Assembly: GCF_002019645.1 (NCBI RefSeq)
Contig: NZ_KV917374.1
Coordinates: forward strand, 4,920,369 to 4,984,368
DNA from: Litchfieldia alkalitelluris
Lineage (GTDB): Bacteria > Bacillota > Bacilli > Bacillales > Bacillaceae_L
Reading direction: 5' to 3'
DNA length: 64,000 nt
In this document: piece by piece, positions 45,627 to 55,968 of the stretch
How the letters are laid out: every line of letters begins with the position of its first letter
How positions within the stretch are numbered: position 1 is the first letter of the stretch
Notes under the pieces: generated by a model
What the model saw: only the letters and a program-made list of their open reading frames with translations
Databases searched by the model: none
What the model was told of the DNA's origin: nothing
Program-made: the position numbers and the translations under genes

Positions 45627-45673
45627 AAGCTGACTCAAAAAAGTCGTTTATCAACGACCTTTTGAGTCAGCTT
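45627..45673 (-). terminator. Terminator of the glycosidase operon
   Basis: A perfect 14-bp stem, AAGCTGACTCAAAA with TTTTGAGTCAGCTT, encloses an inner GTCGTT/AACGAC hairpin. A T-rich tract follows on the minus strand. It lies 48 bases after the last gene of the operon that starts at 55883. Confidence 0.9.
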
Positions 45674-45720
45674 ATTTTTCACCAGATTTTTAATAGAGTA
45701 TGAAAAACATTAGAGTTAAG

Positions 45721-46167
45721 TTAAGCTTTTTTTCCTACACTGAAGAATGAAGCAATGATAGATAGTATCCAAGTGATCAAAAAGATCACAATAAGCATAA
45801 TCGCTTGTTCCCCTGCATCAAAAGCCGCTTCATTCCCCATTTCAAGGTTTGAGCCAAAAATATAACCAAACGACTCAACACGCATACTGATAAAACTAAC
45901 ACCTGCCCAGATAATAAGGACAGTAGAAGCTACTCTACTAATATCTACAATCACTCGTGACGCTTTTGAATCAACTATTTGCGGCAAGATTATTGCAAAT
46001 AGCATAGCAAGTAAAGCACCGACTAATATAAAGATCACATCCATACGCATATCTTCATAATAAGGTTTATTCACATTGGAAATATAAAGGCTTAACGAGA
46101 CAATCGTCATCACTGCAACGACTATATATGCAATAAAACCTAACTTTTGCTTCTTTAAGAAATCCAT
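45721..46167 (-). CDS. Four-TM membrane protein, partner of the GH3 enzyme
   Basis: A 148-residue protein with four membrane segments and a short external loop after the third (VESFGYIFGSNLEMGNEAAF). Its ATG lies 13 bases inside the end of the GH3 gene, with GGGGGAAG upstream, so the two are translationally coupled. The tight link suggests that it helps anchor or assemble the GH3 enzyme, which itself has a C-terminal membrane segment. I do not recognise the family; the partnership is inferred from position. Confidence 0.8.
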   Translation of the reverse strand: MDFLKKQKLGFIAYIVVAVMTIVSLSLYISNVNKPYYEDMRMDVIFILVGALLAMLFAIILPQIVDSKASRVIVDISRVASTVLIIWAGVSFISMRVESFGYIFGSNLEMGNEAAFDAGEQAIMLIVIFLITWILSIIASFFSVGKKA

Positions 46168-49100
46168 TCTGCTTCCCCCTTCTTCCTAGGTTTTCCAATA
46201 GCTAATAGATATAGTGCAAAACTTAGTAATGCAAGTCCAATACCACCATAAATACCAGCTTTCATCGCTGTTTCCCACCAAGGAGTTACTTTAATCGTTT
46301 GTACGTTTTGCGCTGCACTTTGTGCATATGCATATAGCTGATATTTCATGTTTTGTCTTGCTTTTTCTATGAATGCTTCATCTTTTGAGACAAGATCGGT
46401 CGTCAAGTATGGCCACGATTCTGTCACTTGTTCCATTTTTTCATTTGAACCAAAGTCCGCCATCATTGTTACACCCGCATTAATTATTGACTCTGGACGG
46501 AAGTAACCCATGTTATTTACCATATCTGTTGATAACAAACCATTAAAGCCCCATTCGTCACGTAGGATATTTTGAAGAAGACCAACTGAATTATTCCCGT
46601 TTGTTGCACCAATTCGACTGAATGTAACCATAGCTCCTAATGCACCTGCATCTTCAAATGAGCCTTGGAATGCACGAAGATCACCTTCACGCGCTTTTTG
46701 CTCTGTCATATATGGAGCAACACCACTACGCTGTGTTTCTTGATCATTAAATGCAAAGTGTTTAGGACCAATAATTACACCGTAATCTAGTGCCCCTTTC
46801 ACTGTCGCTGCTGCCATATAGTTTGAAAGCATTGGATCTTCTGAATAATACTCATGGTTACGACCATTATATGGCGTTCTATGAATGTTTGGCGCTACAG
46901 CCCAAACAAGGTAATTTCCACTCCAAAGACCATCATTACCTATTAATTTGCCCCATTCATACGCAAGCTCTTTATTAAATGTACTTCCAATGAGTGTAGC
47001 ATTTGCCATAGTACCCATGACATAATCAGCATTTTCATCACTTTCATTTAGACCGCGACCATTTAATGCACCACCAAAGCCATTTGGTCCATCGTTTTGG
47101 TAAATAAGTGGTGAATTAACTTCATCGATCACGTCACTTGTACTACCACCCTTAGCGATACTTGGTATTAAAGTATCTATTGGTATTTGATTAACAAGTT
47201 GATCCCAACGAATATCATTAATATCATCGACACCAGCCATATCGTTAAACTTCAAATCATCCTGAATACCGTTCACATTAGGTTCGCCGTTTTCTGTAAA
47301 CTGATAGTTTTCATTCGTTAAATTTTTAACCCATTCATCTAGCTTTTCACCATCAATCGTTAAATCATCATAAGTTCGTGGGAATGTTCCTTCCCAGTCA
47401 GTTCTTGTGAGATATGTCGCATAGTCTGGTTTGTAGTAGTTGATATCAGCATCTTCTAATTGATTAACAATTGCTGTGCCATTTTCTGAGGAAGCAAATG
47501 TCTCCTCATCAACTGTACCTTCATCTCCGATTGCTTCAACAATAACCGTTTGCTCTTCACTAGTTACGTCGTATCCTTGTGTAGCAAGCACATTATTAAC
47601 CGCTGAGTGTGCACCATTACCTAAAGCAAAGTAATAATCGCCACCATCAAGAATGTAACCACCTTGACCATCTTTCGCTGTTGAATCCCAACTTGTCATG
47701 TATTTCATGTCAACTGTGATCGTCACAGTTTCAGATTCACCTGGTTCTAAGTTTTTAGTTTTTTCAAAGCCTAATAAATCAATTGCTGCTTTTTCGATAT
47801 TATTTTCTTTGTTATAGTCTGTGTATGGTTTTTGCACATACAGTTGTGCAACATGTTTCCCGCTTACATTTCCTGTATTTTCAATTGTTGCTTTTGCAGT
47901 TATCGTTTGCTCATCTAAATTAACTTCAAGATCTGTAAGCTCTTGACTAAATGTTGTATACGATAAACCATAACCAAAGTCATAGGTTACTTCATTATTA
48001 TACTCCCATGAAGAAGCTCCATCTAAAGCACCCACAGCACTATCTGCGTTACCTTGATCTACAACCGTATCGTAATAACGTGTTTCATAGTATTTATAAC
48101 CTGTATAGATACCTTCTGCTTGAATTAAATAGTGATCTGCTGCTAATGAAGCATCACCACCGAAACTTCCTAAAGGTGATGTAGCAGGTAATTCACCCAT
48201 TAATGAGTCAGAAGCTTTGATTGGGCTTAAATCATTTAATTCAATCTTACCGAAATTTTGCATTGCTGGTGAATTTGCTGTGTCTACTGCATATGTGTCT
48301 GTTAGACGACCAGATGGACTTACCTCACCCTTTAACACATCGGCAATTCCCAAGAAGCCATAGTTGCCTGGAAAACCAACATATAAAATTGAATCTACAT
48401 CATTATCTGTTTTTAACTCTTCAATTTCCATTGTGGAAGCACTATTAATCATCACAATAACTGTATCAAAATTAGTTTTTGCTAATTCAAGCACCGCTCG
48501 TTCATTATTTGAAAGTCCAAGTGGTGTATCAGTTCCATACTTTTCAGAATCGATTCCCTTTTCACCCGGATAATAATCATTACCTTCAGAACCAGGACGA
48601 GAAAAGACGACAATTGCTGCATCATTATATTCATTAAAACTCTCGGTGTATTCATCAGATGCACCTGCACCATTATTTTCAGGTGACGCTGTATATACAT
48701 CAAGGGCTGGTTCAGACGGTTCATATGGAATCGAGAAGTTAGCTGGTCTAAAACCAAAAACTGGAATCGTTCTTCCGAATCGTTCAAATTCACCTGTTTG
48801 TATTTCACCAAGAGATTGATAGATATCTAGCATTGTTGGATTCACATCAAAACCTTTTTCCTCAAGAGACTGTACAAGGTTTTTTTGTGATGCACCCGTA
48901 ATTGTACTTCCCATCGTACCACCTAAGAAAGGATAGGCACTACCCATTCCAAAAAGTGTTACTTTAGGATTATCACTTGTTAACGGAAGCGCTTTACTTT
49001 CGTTTTTAAGTAAAACAACTCCTTCTTCACCCATTCTTTCCCCAAGGTCAACGTGCGCTTCAATTAATTCAGCTGTTGTCTTATAATCAGACTTGAATTT

Positions 49101-49256
49101 TTCATCATTAACGGTCTCTGTACTTGTAGTACCAAGCGCTAGGTCAATAATTGGTCGCCATTGTTCTGCGACTCCAGTTAAGCCAATTAGTGCAACTGAA
49201 AGCGATAGTGATAATGCTGTTAATCCACGCCACAATCGGATAGATCTCTTCTTCAT
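46155..49256 (-). CDS. Membrane-anchored GH3 enzyme with swapped domain order
   Basis: A 1033-residue protein. It opens with a membrane segment (LTALSLSLSVALIGLTGVAE). The first large domain, from GERMGEEGVVLLKNESKALP, is the GH3 C-terminal alpha/beta sandwich. A fibronectin-III-like domain follows at about 440-520. The GH3 N-terminal barrel comes last: GLWSGNYLVWAVAPNIHRTP, GVIIGPKHFAFNDQETQRSG and the nucleophile Asp (about 911) in NGLLSTDMVNN. This reversed order is known from Ruminococcus albus-type beta-glucosidases. The C-terminus has a second membrane segment (IYGGIGLALLSFALYLLAIG). It probably removes beta-glucosyl or related units at the outer face of the membrane. Confidence 0.93.
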   Translation of the reverse strand: MKKRSIRLWRGLTALSLSLSVALIGLTGVAEQWRPIIDLALGTTSTETVNDEKFKSDYKTTAELIEAHVDLGERMGEEGVVLLKNESKALPLTSDNPKVTLFGMGSAYPFLGGTMGSTITGASQKNLVQSLEEKGFDVNPTMLDIYQSLGEIQTGEFERFGRTIPVFGFRPANFSIPYEPSEPALDVYTASPENNGAGASDEYTESFNEYNDAAIVVFSRPGSEGNDYYPGEKGIDSEKYGTDTPLGLSNNERAVLELAKTNFDTVIVMINSASTMEIEELKTDNDVDSILYVGFPGNYGFLGIADVLKGEVSPSGRLTDTYAVDTANSPAMQNFGKIELNDLSPIKASDSLMGELPATSPLGSFGGDASLAADHYLIQAEGIYTGYKYYETRYYDTVVDQGNADSAVGALDGASSWEYNNEVTYDFGYGLSYTTFSQELTDLEVNLDEQTITAKATIENTGNVSGKHVAQLYVQKPYTDYNKENNIEKAAIDLLGFEKTKNLEPGESETVTITVDMKYMTSWDSTAKDGQGGYILDGGDYYFALGNGAHSAVNNVLATQGYDVTSEEQTVIVEAIGDEGTVDEETFASSENGTAIVNQLEDADINYYKPDYATYLTRTDWEGTFPRTYDDLTIDGEKLDEWVKNLTNENYQFTENGEPNVNGIQDDLKFNDMAGVDDINDIRWDQLVNQIPIDTLIPSIAKGGSTSDVIDEVNSPLIYQNDGPNGFGGALNGRGLNESDENADYVMGTMANATLIGSTFNKELAYEWGKLIGNDGLWSGNYLVWAVAPNIHRTPYNGRNHEYYSEDPMLSNYMAAATVKGALDYGVIIGPKHFAFNDQETQRSGVAPYMTEQKAREGDLRAFQGSFEDAGALGAMVTFSRIGATNGNNSVGLLQNILRDEWGFNGLLSTDMVNNMGYFRPESIINAGVTMMADFGSNEKMEQVTESWPYLTTDLVSKDEAFIEKARQNMKYQLYAYAQSAAQNVQTIKVTPWWETAMKAGIYGGIGLALLSFALYLLAIGKPRKKGEAEWIS

Positions 49257-49349
49257 TTCCCTCTCTCCTTTAATACTATTTATTGATATTAACCCATCCC
49301 AGCTAGACGCACAATAGATGCATCTGCTGAGAAGTGTTAAATAATCACG

Positions 49350-50954
49350 TTATTTATTTTTAGACTTTGATGCGTTTTTCTTTTCTCTTAAGACCTTGGC
49401 TTCTCTTTCGGCCTCTTCTTCTTCAAGTCTTAAGCGCTCCTCTGGTTCTATCCATTCACCACCTGAAGATAATACACGTTCTTTTTGGAAGGCTACGATT
49501 TTCTTCTGGTCTTCCTCAACATGCTTTTCTACTTTTAGGAAAAACATCAAGAGAACAATCCCGGCATAACAAATTAATTCAAATCCCAAAAAGGCGAATG
49601 CTAACACACTTTGTACGCTCCCGCTTTGAACAGTTGCCGTTGGATCATAGCCACTTGCAGTTAGTAACGCATTAATGATTCCACTTCCTAACCCCATTAA
49701 ACCAACCATGATCGAACCGTATACTGACATCGTAAATCCATCGCTTCGAAAACCATTTTTAGCTTCCAAATGATCTAAAACATCGGATAATAAAGCAAGG
49801 GTGACATACATCGCAGGTACCGCACCTATCCCTTTTAAAACGAGACCTGCTGATACAATGATGAGATTGTTTACATCTATAAAACTTACTAAACCACCTA
49901 TAACAGAGATAACCATTCCATATAGAACAGCATTTCTTTTACCAAGTTTGTTTGCAATTGGCCAAGCAACCAACATTCCAATAGCGATTGGTACACCACC
50001 AATTAAACCTAACATCCCCATGGCAAATCCTGCAGATGCCTCATCGGTTACGCTATCAAACATCCAGCGAGAGTAATAACTCATAGAGCCATTTTTAACA
50101 AGCCCACCAAACTGAAAAAGTAAGAAATAAGCAATAATTAGCCACCAATAGGGACTAGATACACAGCCTTGAATTTGCTTTTTCATTGAAATTTTGTCTT
50201 CTGTTATCGCTAACTTTACATTTTCTTCAGTAATACGTTCACGAGTGAAAAAGTACTCTAGTAATATAGCGAAGAAAGTGATAATACATAAAGCAACCAT
50301 CATGATGCGCCAATTGTTATAACTTGCAACTCGATCAATTACACCATTTTGTGAAACAAATAAGTAACCTTGTAAGAAAATGGGAACTAATATACTACCA
50401 CCAATACCAATCGCTGCAACACCTGAGGCATTTGAGAATGTTGCTAGTTTCCCACGATCATTACTATTCCGTGTTGATAAAGCCACCATCGAACTATGTG
50501 CTGTATAAAAGAACGGAAAAGCAATTGCATAGTAAAGGTTATATGATATACCTATCCACACCATTTGAACCATTGGACTTAATGTTGTTGGTGTTAAGAA
50601 CAAGAACGCAATGGCAATAACGAGAAGTGGTGCTGAAATTAATAGATAAGGACGCGCTTTACCTTGTGAGGTTCGCGTTCTATCAATCAAACGACCTACA
50701 AACAAGTTTCCAAGAATAACAAAGATTACAGAAACGATTGGGATGACAGCTGAAAAGATCCCAAAACGACTTGCGTCCGTCCAGCCGATCACATCCGAGT
50801 AATACCGATTTAAATATGCACCGAATATCGCATTTGATAAAAGTGCTAAAAAGGGACCTAGAAAGTACCCAATTAGTAACTCTCTTGATTTAACCTTCGC
50901 AGATGTAACTTTTGTTTTTGCTAGTGCTGACTCAAAGAATAAATTAGATTGCAT
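49350..50954 (-). CDS. GPH-family sugar:cation symporter
   Basis: I start at ATG 50954, with AGAGGA upstream and an 11-base overlap with the GH78 gene. The 534-residue protein has 12 membrane segments. RELLIGYFLGPFLALLSNAI at the N-terminus and GRLIDRTRTSQGKARPYLL in the first loop are typical of the GPH group (MelB, XynP, YicJ). The C-terminal 50 residues are a long charged tail (EERLRLEEEEAEREAKVLRE). It should import the glycosides cut by the neighbouring enzymes with Na+ or H+. Confidence 0.92.
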   Translation of the reverse strand: MQSNLFFESALAKTKVTSAKVKSRELLIGYFLGPFLALLSNAIFGAYLNRYYSDVIGWTDASRFGIFSAVIPIVSVIFVILGNLFVGRLIDRTRTSQGKARPYLLISAPLLVIAIAFLFLTPTTLSPMVQMVWIGISYNLYYAIAFPFFYTAHSSMVALSTRNSNDRGKLATFSNASGVAAIGIGGSILVPIFLQGYLFVSQNGVIDRVASYNNWRIMMVALCIITFFAILLEYFFTRERITEENVKLAITEDKISMKKQIQGCVSSPYWWLIIAYFLLFQFGGLVKNGSMSYYSRWMFDSVTDEASAGFAMGMLGLIGGVPIAIGMLVAWPIANKLGKRNAVLYGMVISVIGGLVSFIDVNNLIIVSAGLVLKGIGAVPAMYVTLALLSDVLDHLEAKNGFRSDGFTMSVYGSIMVGLMGLGSGIINALLTASGYDPTATVQSGSVQSVLAFAFLGFELICYAGIVLLMFFLKVEKHVEEDQKKIVAFQKERVLSSGGEWIEPEERLRLEEEEAEREAKVLREKKNASKSKNK

Positions 50955-53511
50955 GTTCTTTTTCCTCTCGACCTTCTTGGAACTGATAATGGCCACTACC
51001 TAATACATGTGTTTTGTCATTCGGTAATGTAAGATAACATGTCGTTCCTACGGGTACATGTATGTCGATAGTAAATACGTCATTTTTCAGGGTCCAGTGG
51101 CTTTTAACCTGACCATATGCGGTTTCAACTTCTGCTTTTGCATAAGTCAATCCCCCACCTAAAATCGGTTCAATCTTAAATGATTTATAACCACCTTCAA
51201 TTGGTTCAATACCGGCGATCCGACGATACATGAAGTCACCGACCGCACCATTTGCGAAGTGGTTGAACGAAACCATTCCGTTCGTTCCATCATCAGCTCC
51301 AGTATTACTCGTTCCGTCTTCTCTTAACGCATCCCAACGCTCCCAAATGGTTGTAGCTCCTGCTTTAATTTGGAATAACCAAGATGGACGAGTATCAGTG
51401 AGAAGCATTTTATAAGCCTCATCAATGTAACCGTTATCTGCTAAAGCAAAAAGTACATACGGTGTGCCAGGAAATCCTGTTCCAATATGATAATTATTTT
51501 CTTTAATCATTCGAGCTAAGTGAGAGGCAGTTTTCGCTGCATCGCCTCGATTCAGCATTTTATAATGGAGTGGTAAAACATAGGCAGTCTGGAATTCTTT
51601 TTTCACACGACAGTCTTTATCCATTAATAGTGATCGATATGCATCTGAAGCTTCTTCACTTAGTTTTTTATAATACTTAGCATCCTCTGGTTGATCCAAT
51701 ATTTCAGCGATTTGAGAAAGTAAGTTAGATGTGTTTGCAAGACTTGCAGTTGCTGTCCATTTACCGCGGCCCATCCACGTCCATAAACCAGCTTCAGGGG
51801 CAACCCAGTCACCATAATGGTGTAATAAACGCCAAACTCGACGATGTTTACCGACTGAGAAAAGCTCCGCCCAAAACTTACACGCTTTCACATATCTTTT
51901 CATCGTAGGATAAAGTTGCTTTAATAAACCAACATCTCCACGGCTCAGGTATTCTGCCCAAGGAACTAAAATACAAGCATCACCCCAGTGATCAACTGCC
52001 ATCGGAATCATAATCTCCCATTGAAACGGCACTCTAACTAATGGAACTGTAACCGGAATTCCTCCACCGCGATTCTGTTCTTTCTGCACATCTAGTAGCC
52101 ATTTGTCATAGAAGCGGCGTGTGTTAAAATTGAACGACGCTGTTGATGCAAATAAAGCAATATCTCCTGTCCAACCCATTCGCTCATCTCTTTGGGGACA
52201 ATCTGTGGGTATATCTACAAAATTTGATTTTGCTCCCCACTTTATATTGTTTTGTAATTGATTAAGCATGGTATTTGAGCATTCAAAATGACCTGTTTCA
52301 TCTACATTTGAATAAATCGCTCTTGCCGTTAACTCAATATCTTCTGGATGACCTCCTTCTACACCAACATATCTAAAGCCCATATAAGTCATTGTTGGTG
52401 AATAGGTTTGTTGCCCGTCTTTACAAATGTATACGAGCTCTTGCTTTGCTGAGCGAAGTGGCTCTGTAAACAATTCACCTTCCATTAAAACTTCAGCATG
52501 TTTCATTGTAATTTTTTGGCCTTTTTTTCCTTTAATCTTCGCTGAAATCACACCAGCAAAGTTTTGGCCAAAATCATAGATCCACATTCCTGATTCTGCT
52601 TTATTGCAACTAACTGGTTTAAACTCTTCTTTAGCCCGAACAGGTAATCCATATTGAGCTAGTAACTCTGGGTTTATTTTTACTTTTTCAATACTTGCTT
52701 TTTCCCATTGACTTTCATCCATGTTCACCGTTGCATCATAAATTTCACCATTATAAAACTCAGCTTCTTTGATGTGACCGTCCATAGTAACTGAAAATGA
52801 CTCATCTGAAGTCATGATTTCTTTTGTTCCGTCTTCATACTCCATATGCAGCTCACATAATAGTGCTTGGCGCTTTGCATATACTCGGTTTCGTCTAGCA
52901 TAAGTAAAAGCACCTACCGCCCAACCACCGGCCACTGTAAAAAGAAGTTCATTCGATCGCTTCAGCTGTTCTGTCACATCATAGGTTTGATACTGTAACT
53001 GATGTTTGTAAGAAGTAAAACCTGGTGCAAAGTAGTCAGCACCGATTTTCTCTCCATTTAATTTTGCTTCATAAATCCCTAATGCCGTTGAGTAAAGACG
53101 TGCCTTCACTACTTTTTTTCGACATGAGAATTGACGTTTAAAATGCATCGGTTTCGGTGATGTTTTTTTCTCAGTAAAATGATAGCTTCCGTTTGTAATC
53201 CATTTTGCTTTAAACGGTGTATCTAGACGTCCTGTTTCAAAGCTCAAAGAAGCGGTTGCTTTTTCACCATGATTGTCTGTCACTTCCAGTATTACCTTAT
53301 ATACTGTGAACGGTTCTAAATCAGGTCCGTTATACTCAATCCCAATTTGAGTATTTACATTGCGCTGCCAATTGCCAATTGTTAATGTTGCTTCTTTTAA
53401 CGCTACATTTTGTTGATCGCTTTCCAACGCAAATGAAAATACTGGTTGCTTTTGATCCGTCACGCAGTCCACGGTCATATCATTTACGGTAAAACGCTTG
53501 ATTGTTAACAT
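50944..53511 (-). CDS. GH78 alpha-L-rhamnosidase
   Basis: An 855-residue enzyme without signal peptide, so cytoplasmic. N-terminal beta-sandwich domains include the lectin-like GADYFAPGFTSYKHQLQYQT. The (alpha/alpha)6 catalytic domain carries FVDIPTDCPQRDERMGWTGD, the GH78 acid cluster, and the second acid lies in GATTIWERWDAL. ATG 53511 has AAAGGAGAG upstream and overlaps the GH2 stop by 7 bases. It removes terminal alpha-L-rhamnose from imported rhamnoglycosides. Confidence 0.94.
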   Translation of the reverse strand: MLTIKRFTVNDMTVDCVTDQKQPVFSFALESDQQNVALKEATLTIGNWQRNVNTQIGIEYNGPDLEPFTVYKVILEVTDNHGEKATASLSFETGRLDTPFKAKWITNGSYHFTEKKTSPKPMHFKRQFSCRKKVVKARLYSTALGIYEAKLNGEKIGADYFAPGFTSYKHQLQYQTYDVTEQLKRSNELLFTVAGGWAVGAFTYARRNRVYAKRQALLCELHMEYEDGTKEIMTSDESFSVTMDGHIKEAEFYNGEIYDATVNMDESQWEKASIEKVKINPELLAQYGLPVRAKEEFKPVSCNKAESGMWIYDFGQNFAGVISAKIKGKKGQKITMKHAEVLMEGELFTEPLRSAKQELVYICKDGQQTYSPTMTYMGFRYVGVEGGHPEDIELTARAIYSNVDETGHFECSNTMLNQLQNNIKWGAKSNFVDIPTDCPQRDERMGWTGDIALFASTASFNFNTRRFYDKWLLDVQKEQNRGGGIPVTVPLVRVPFQWEIMIPMAVDHWGDACILVPWAEYLSRGDVGLLKQLYPTMKRYVKACKFWAELFSVGKHRRVWRLLHHYGDWVAPEAGLWTWMGRGKWTATASLANTSNLLSQIAEILDQPEDAKYYKKLSEEASDAYRSLLMDKDCRVKKEFQTAYVLPLHYKMLNRGDAAKTASHLARMIKENNYHIGTGFPGTPYVLFALADNGYIDEAYKMLLTDTRPSWLFQIKAGATTIWERWDALREDGTSNTGADDGTNGMVSFNHFANGAVGDFMYRRIAGIEPIEGGYKSFKIEPILGGGLTYAKAEVETAYGQVKSHWTLKNDVFTIDIHVPVGTTCYLTLPNDKTHVLGSGHYQFQEGREEKEHAI

Positions 53512-55883
53512 AGGCTCTCCTTTCTTATCGGGATGTTTATTTCTACTGTTCTCTCATTATTATCTATTGCTTTTATCGTAATTGATGAATCAACCTTGTC
53601 ATCCGCTTGAACAATGGCCATTGCTTCGCCATAGTAAGTGTTTGTTTCTGTATTTGTATAACCGTCTGGATTATACGGACAAGCATGCCCAAGCCCGAGT
53701 AATTTACCGCCTGTTAGCTCGATACGTACTTTGTTTTTCTCCATTGGCTTTAAGATTTTTTCTTTGTCTGTATAGGCAATACGAATATAACTTAAGCCGC
53801 CTTGTTGGACTGTTTCTTCTTCTGGTTCCAAGGTTAAATACGTAGGCTCTGCTGCTGTTTTCAATGTGTGTCGGCCAATTTCATGACCTGATTCATCATA
53901 TGAAATTGCCGTAATCGTTCCCTTTTGATAAGGTGTTTCAATAAAAGTCCGACAACCTTTAGAGATTTTTTTCTTTGCAACAATCTTATCGTTCACTAAT
54001 AAGGTAACAGATGCAGCGCGAGCATATACTTCTACCTTCGCCTTCATACCCTCACAGCCAGGCCACGTCCAAGACGGCATTGCGTCAGTCATTTTCCAAG
54101 CTGAAGGTGAGTGCTTTCCTGTCTGATAAACAGGTTTTACAGCGATCAAAGGACCCTTTGTCTTTTCAAGTGCCACTTTCGTAAATAACGCTTCTCCGAT
54201 TTCTCTTCCCGTTATATCAATTCGGCCACTACCTGCTGTCATCCAAGCTGCTTGATTGTTTTTATCTGGAGCATAGTCTTCGTACACCCATGCACCAATA
54301 CCAACCTCTCCTAAGTAATCGATTCCCGCCCAAACAAAATCCCCAATAATACGCGGGTTTTCTTTTGCAAGCTCCAAAAACTCATAAGCATCTTTACAAA
54401 ATGTTTCTGTGCCAAGAATCAATCGATTAGGATATTTTTTCAGATCTTTTTTATAGCGTAAAATCCCATAATTATAACCCGCTATATCCATATTTGCGAA
54501 AGCATCGCGTGTTTTCACATCACTTCCATGGAGTGTAGCACCAATTTTCATCGTTTTATCGCCTAATAGACCAGCCAATTTATTATAAAATTCACTACCA
54601 ACAGCTTTCTTGTTGTTACTCTTCTTTGCTTTTTCATCGGTATAAACACCAAAGCCTAAGGAACTTAAATAATTAAAAAAGATATTAACACCGCAAGTCA
54701 CCGGTCTTGTTGGATCAAGTTTGTGTAAAAACTCTGTCATTTCACCAGTAATCTTAATACCACGTTCTTGAGCTGTTTCTGATACTTCATTTCCAGTTGA
54801 ATAAAGGATAACACTAGGATGGTTGTAGTCTTTATTGACCATATCTTCTAAGTCAGCTCTCCACCAGTCACTAAAGTAATCAGCATAGTCATAACGTGTT
54901 TTATGGATATACCACATATCCACATATTCATCCATTACTAGCATACCTAACTCATCGCAAGCGTCTAACATCGCTTTTGAACAGGGATTATGTGCTGAGC
55001 GAATGGCGTTATAGCCAACATTTTGAAGTATCTTTACCTTCCTCTTTTCCGCGTCATCATATGCAGCAGCACCTAAGAGGCCATTATCATGATGAATACA
55101 CGCACCTTTTAAAATCACTCGTTCACCATTAATCTCTAAACCTCTATCTACTCCCCACTGTATCGTCCGAATGCCAAAGGTTGTTTCATATTGGTGATCT
55201 TCGAACTCAACTTGGCAAGTATATAAGTTTGGTGCATCTGGCGACCATAACTTTACATCAGGCACATCTATTTCTAGAGTGATAGCACCTTCTGTTTTTG
55301 CAGTTTTTGTTACCACAACTTGTTGTTGATGCTTAATGTCAACCTGCACTTCACCAGATGTATTTGTATCAATCATAACCTCGATTTTTGCAGGAGAAAT
55401 ATTTAATGTTTTTACTTTAATTCCATTTAGTTTGACATGCTTGTTTGGTAAAACGTACATGTGTACAGGTCTATAAATTCCCGATCCTGAGTACCATCTG
55501 CTGTTAGGTTGATCTCCGTTATGAGCAATGACTTCAATCGTATTATCTGAATCATAGTTTAAAAGCTTAGTAGCATCGACGTAAAAATTAGTGTAACCAT
55601 ACGGCCGGTACATCGCTTTTTCACCATTGATATATACTTCAGCGTTACGGTAAACGCCTTCAAATTCAAACACAATATATTTATTTTCATATTCCTGTGG
55701 AATAAAGAATGTTTTCTTGTAAACATAGTCCCCGCCCATATGCCAGCTAACATGACCAGCACCTTCACTTTGATCGGTTCTTGGTTCTAGGCGCATCGCG
55801 TCATGTGGCAGTGTTACTTCTGTTTCTGGGTTTTGACCAACTTTTCCATAATACCAACCATGATTAAAGTCAATTTGTTTCAT
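53505..55883 (-). CDS. GH2 beta-glycosidase (galactosidase/glucuronidase type)
   Basis: First gene of the operon. I start at ATG 55883, with AAGGTGGGG upstream; a GTG 12 bases earlier lies inside that site. The 792-residue cytoplasmic enzyme has a jelly-roll sugar-binding domain (YVYKKTFFIPQEYENKYIVF, GYTNFYVDAT), an immunoglobulin-like domain and a TIM barrel. The acid/base Glu is in VILYSTGNEVSETA and the nucleophile Glu in RLILGTETFCKDAY. C-terminal Ig-like domains follow. It may act on beta-galactosides or beta-glucuronides exposed after rhamnose removal; the specificity cannot be read. Confidence 0.93.
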   Translation of the reverse strand: MKQIDFNHGWYYGKVGQNPETEVTLPHDAMRLEPRTDQSEGAGHVSWHMGGDYVYKKTFFIPQEYENKYIVFEFEGVYRNAEVYINGEKAMYRPYGYTNFYVDATKLLNYDSDNTIEVIAHNGDQPNSRWYSGSGIYRPVHMYVLPNKHVKLNGIKVKTLNISPAKIEVMIDTNTSGEVQVDIKHQQQVVVTKTAKTEGAITLEIDVPDVKLWSPDAPNLYTCQVEFEDHQYETTFGIRTIQWGVDRGLEINGERVILKGACIHHDNGLLGAAAYDDAEKRKVKILQNVGYNAIRSAHNPCSKAMLDACDELGMLVMDEYVDMWYIHKTRYDYADYFSDWWRADLEDMVNKDYNHPSVILYSTGNEVSETAQERGIKITGEMTEFLHKLDPTRPVTCGVNIFFNYLSSLGFGVYTDEKAKKSNNKKAVGSEFYNKLAGLLGDKTMKIGATLHGSDVKTRDAFANMDIAGYNYGILRYKKDLKKYPNRLILGTETFCKDAYEFLELAKENPRIIGDFVWAGIDYLGEVGIGAWVYEDYAPDKNNQAAWMTAGSGRIDITGREIGEALFTKVALEKTKGPLIAVKPVYQTGKHSPSAWKMTDAMPSWTWPGCEGMKAKVEVYARAASVTLLVNDKIVAKKKISKGCRTFIETPYQKGTITAISYDESGHEIGRHTLKTAAEPTYLTLEPEEETVQQGGLSYIRIAYTDKEKILKPMEKNKVRIELTGGKLLGLGHACPYNPDGYTNTETNTYYGEAMAIVQADDKVDSSITIKAIDNNERTVEINIPIRKESLC

Positions 55884-55932
55884 GTTATTCCCCACCTTTT
55901 AGTTACTCATTGGCGACTTTTTCTTAATTCGA

Positions 55933-55961
55933 ATTATAACGCTTTCATTTTTTATTGAACG
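55933..55961 (-). promoter_or_regulatory. Operon promoter with overlapping cre-like site
   Basis: On the minus strand TATAAT (55938-55933) has a weak -35 (CGTTCA) at 17 bp. ATGAAAGCGTTATAA (55948-55934) overlaps the -10 and misses the cre consensus at one fixed position. A weak -35 with an upstream direct repeat fits an activated, CcpA-repressed promoter. Confidence 0.7.
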
Positions 55962-55968
55962 GATTTTT

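Noticed and set aside
46790-48811. Several 60-110 codon ORFs opposite or across the GH3 gene
   Set aside because: They are frame shadows of a long gene with strong domain matches.
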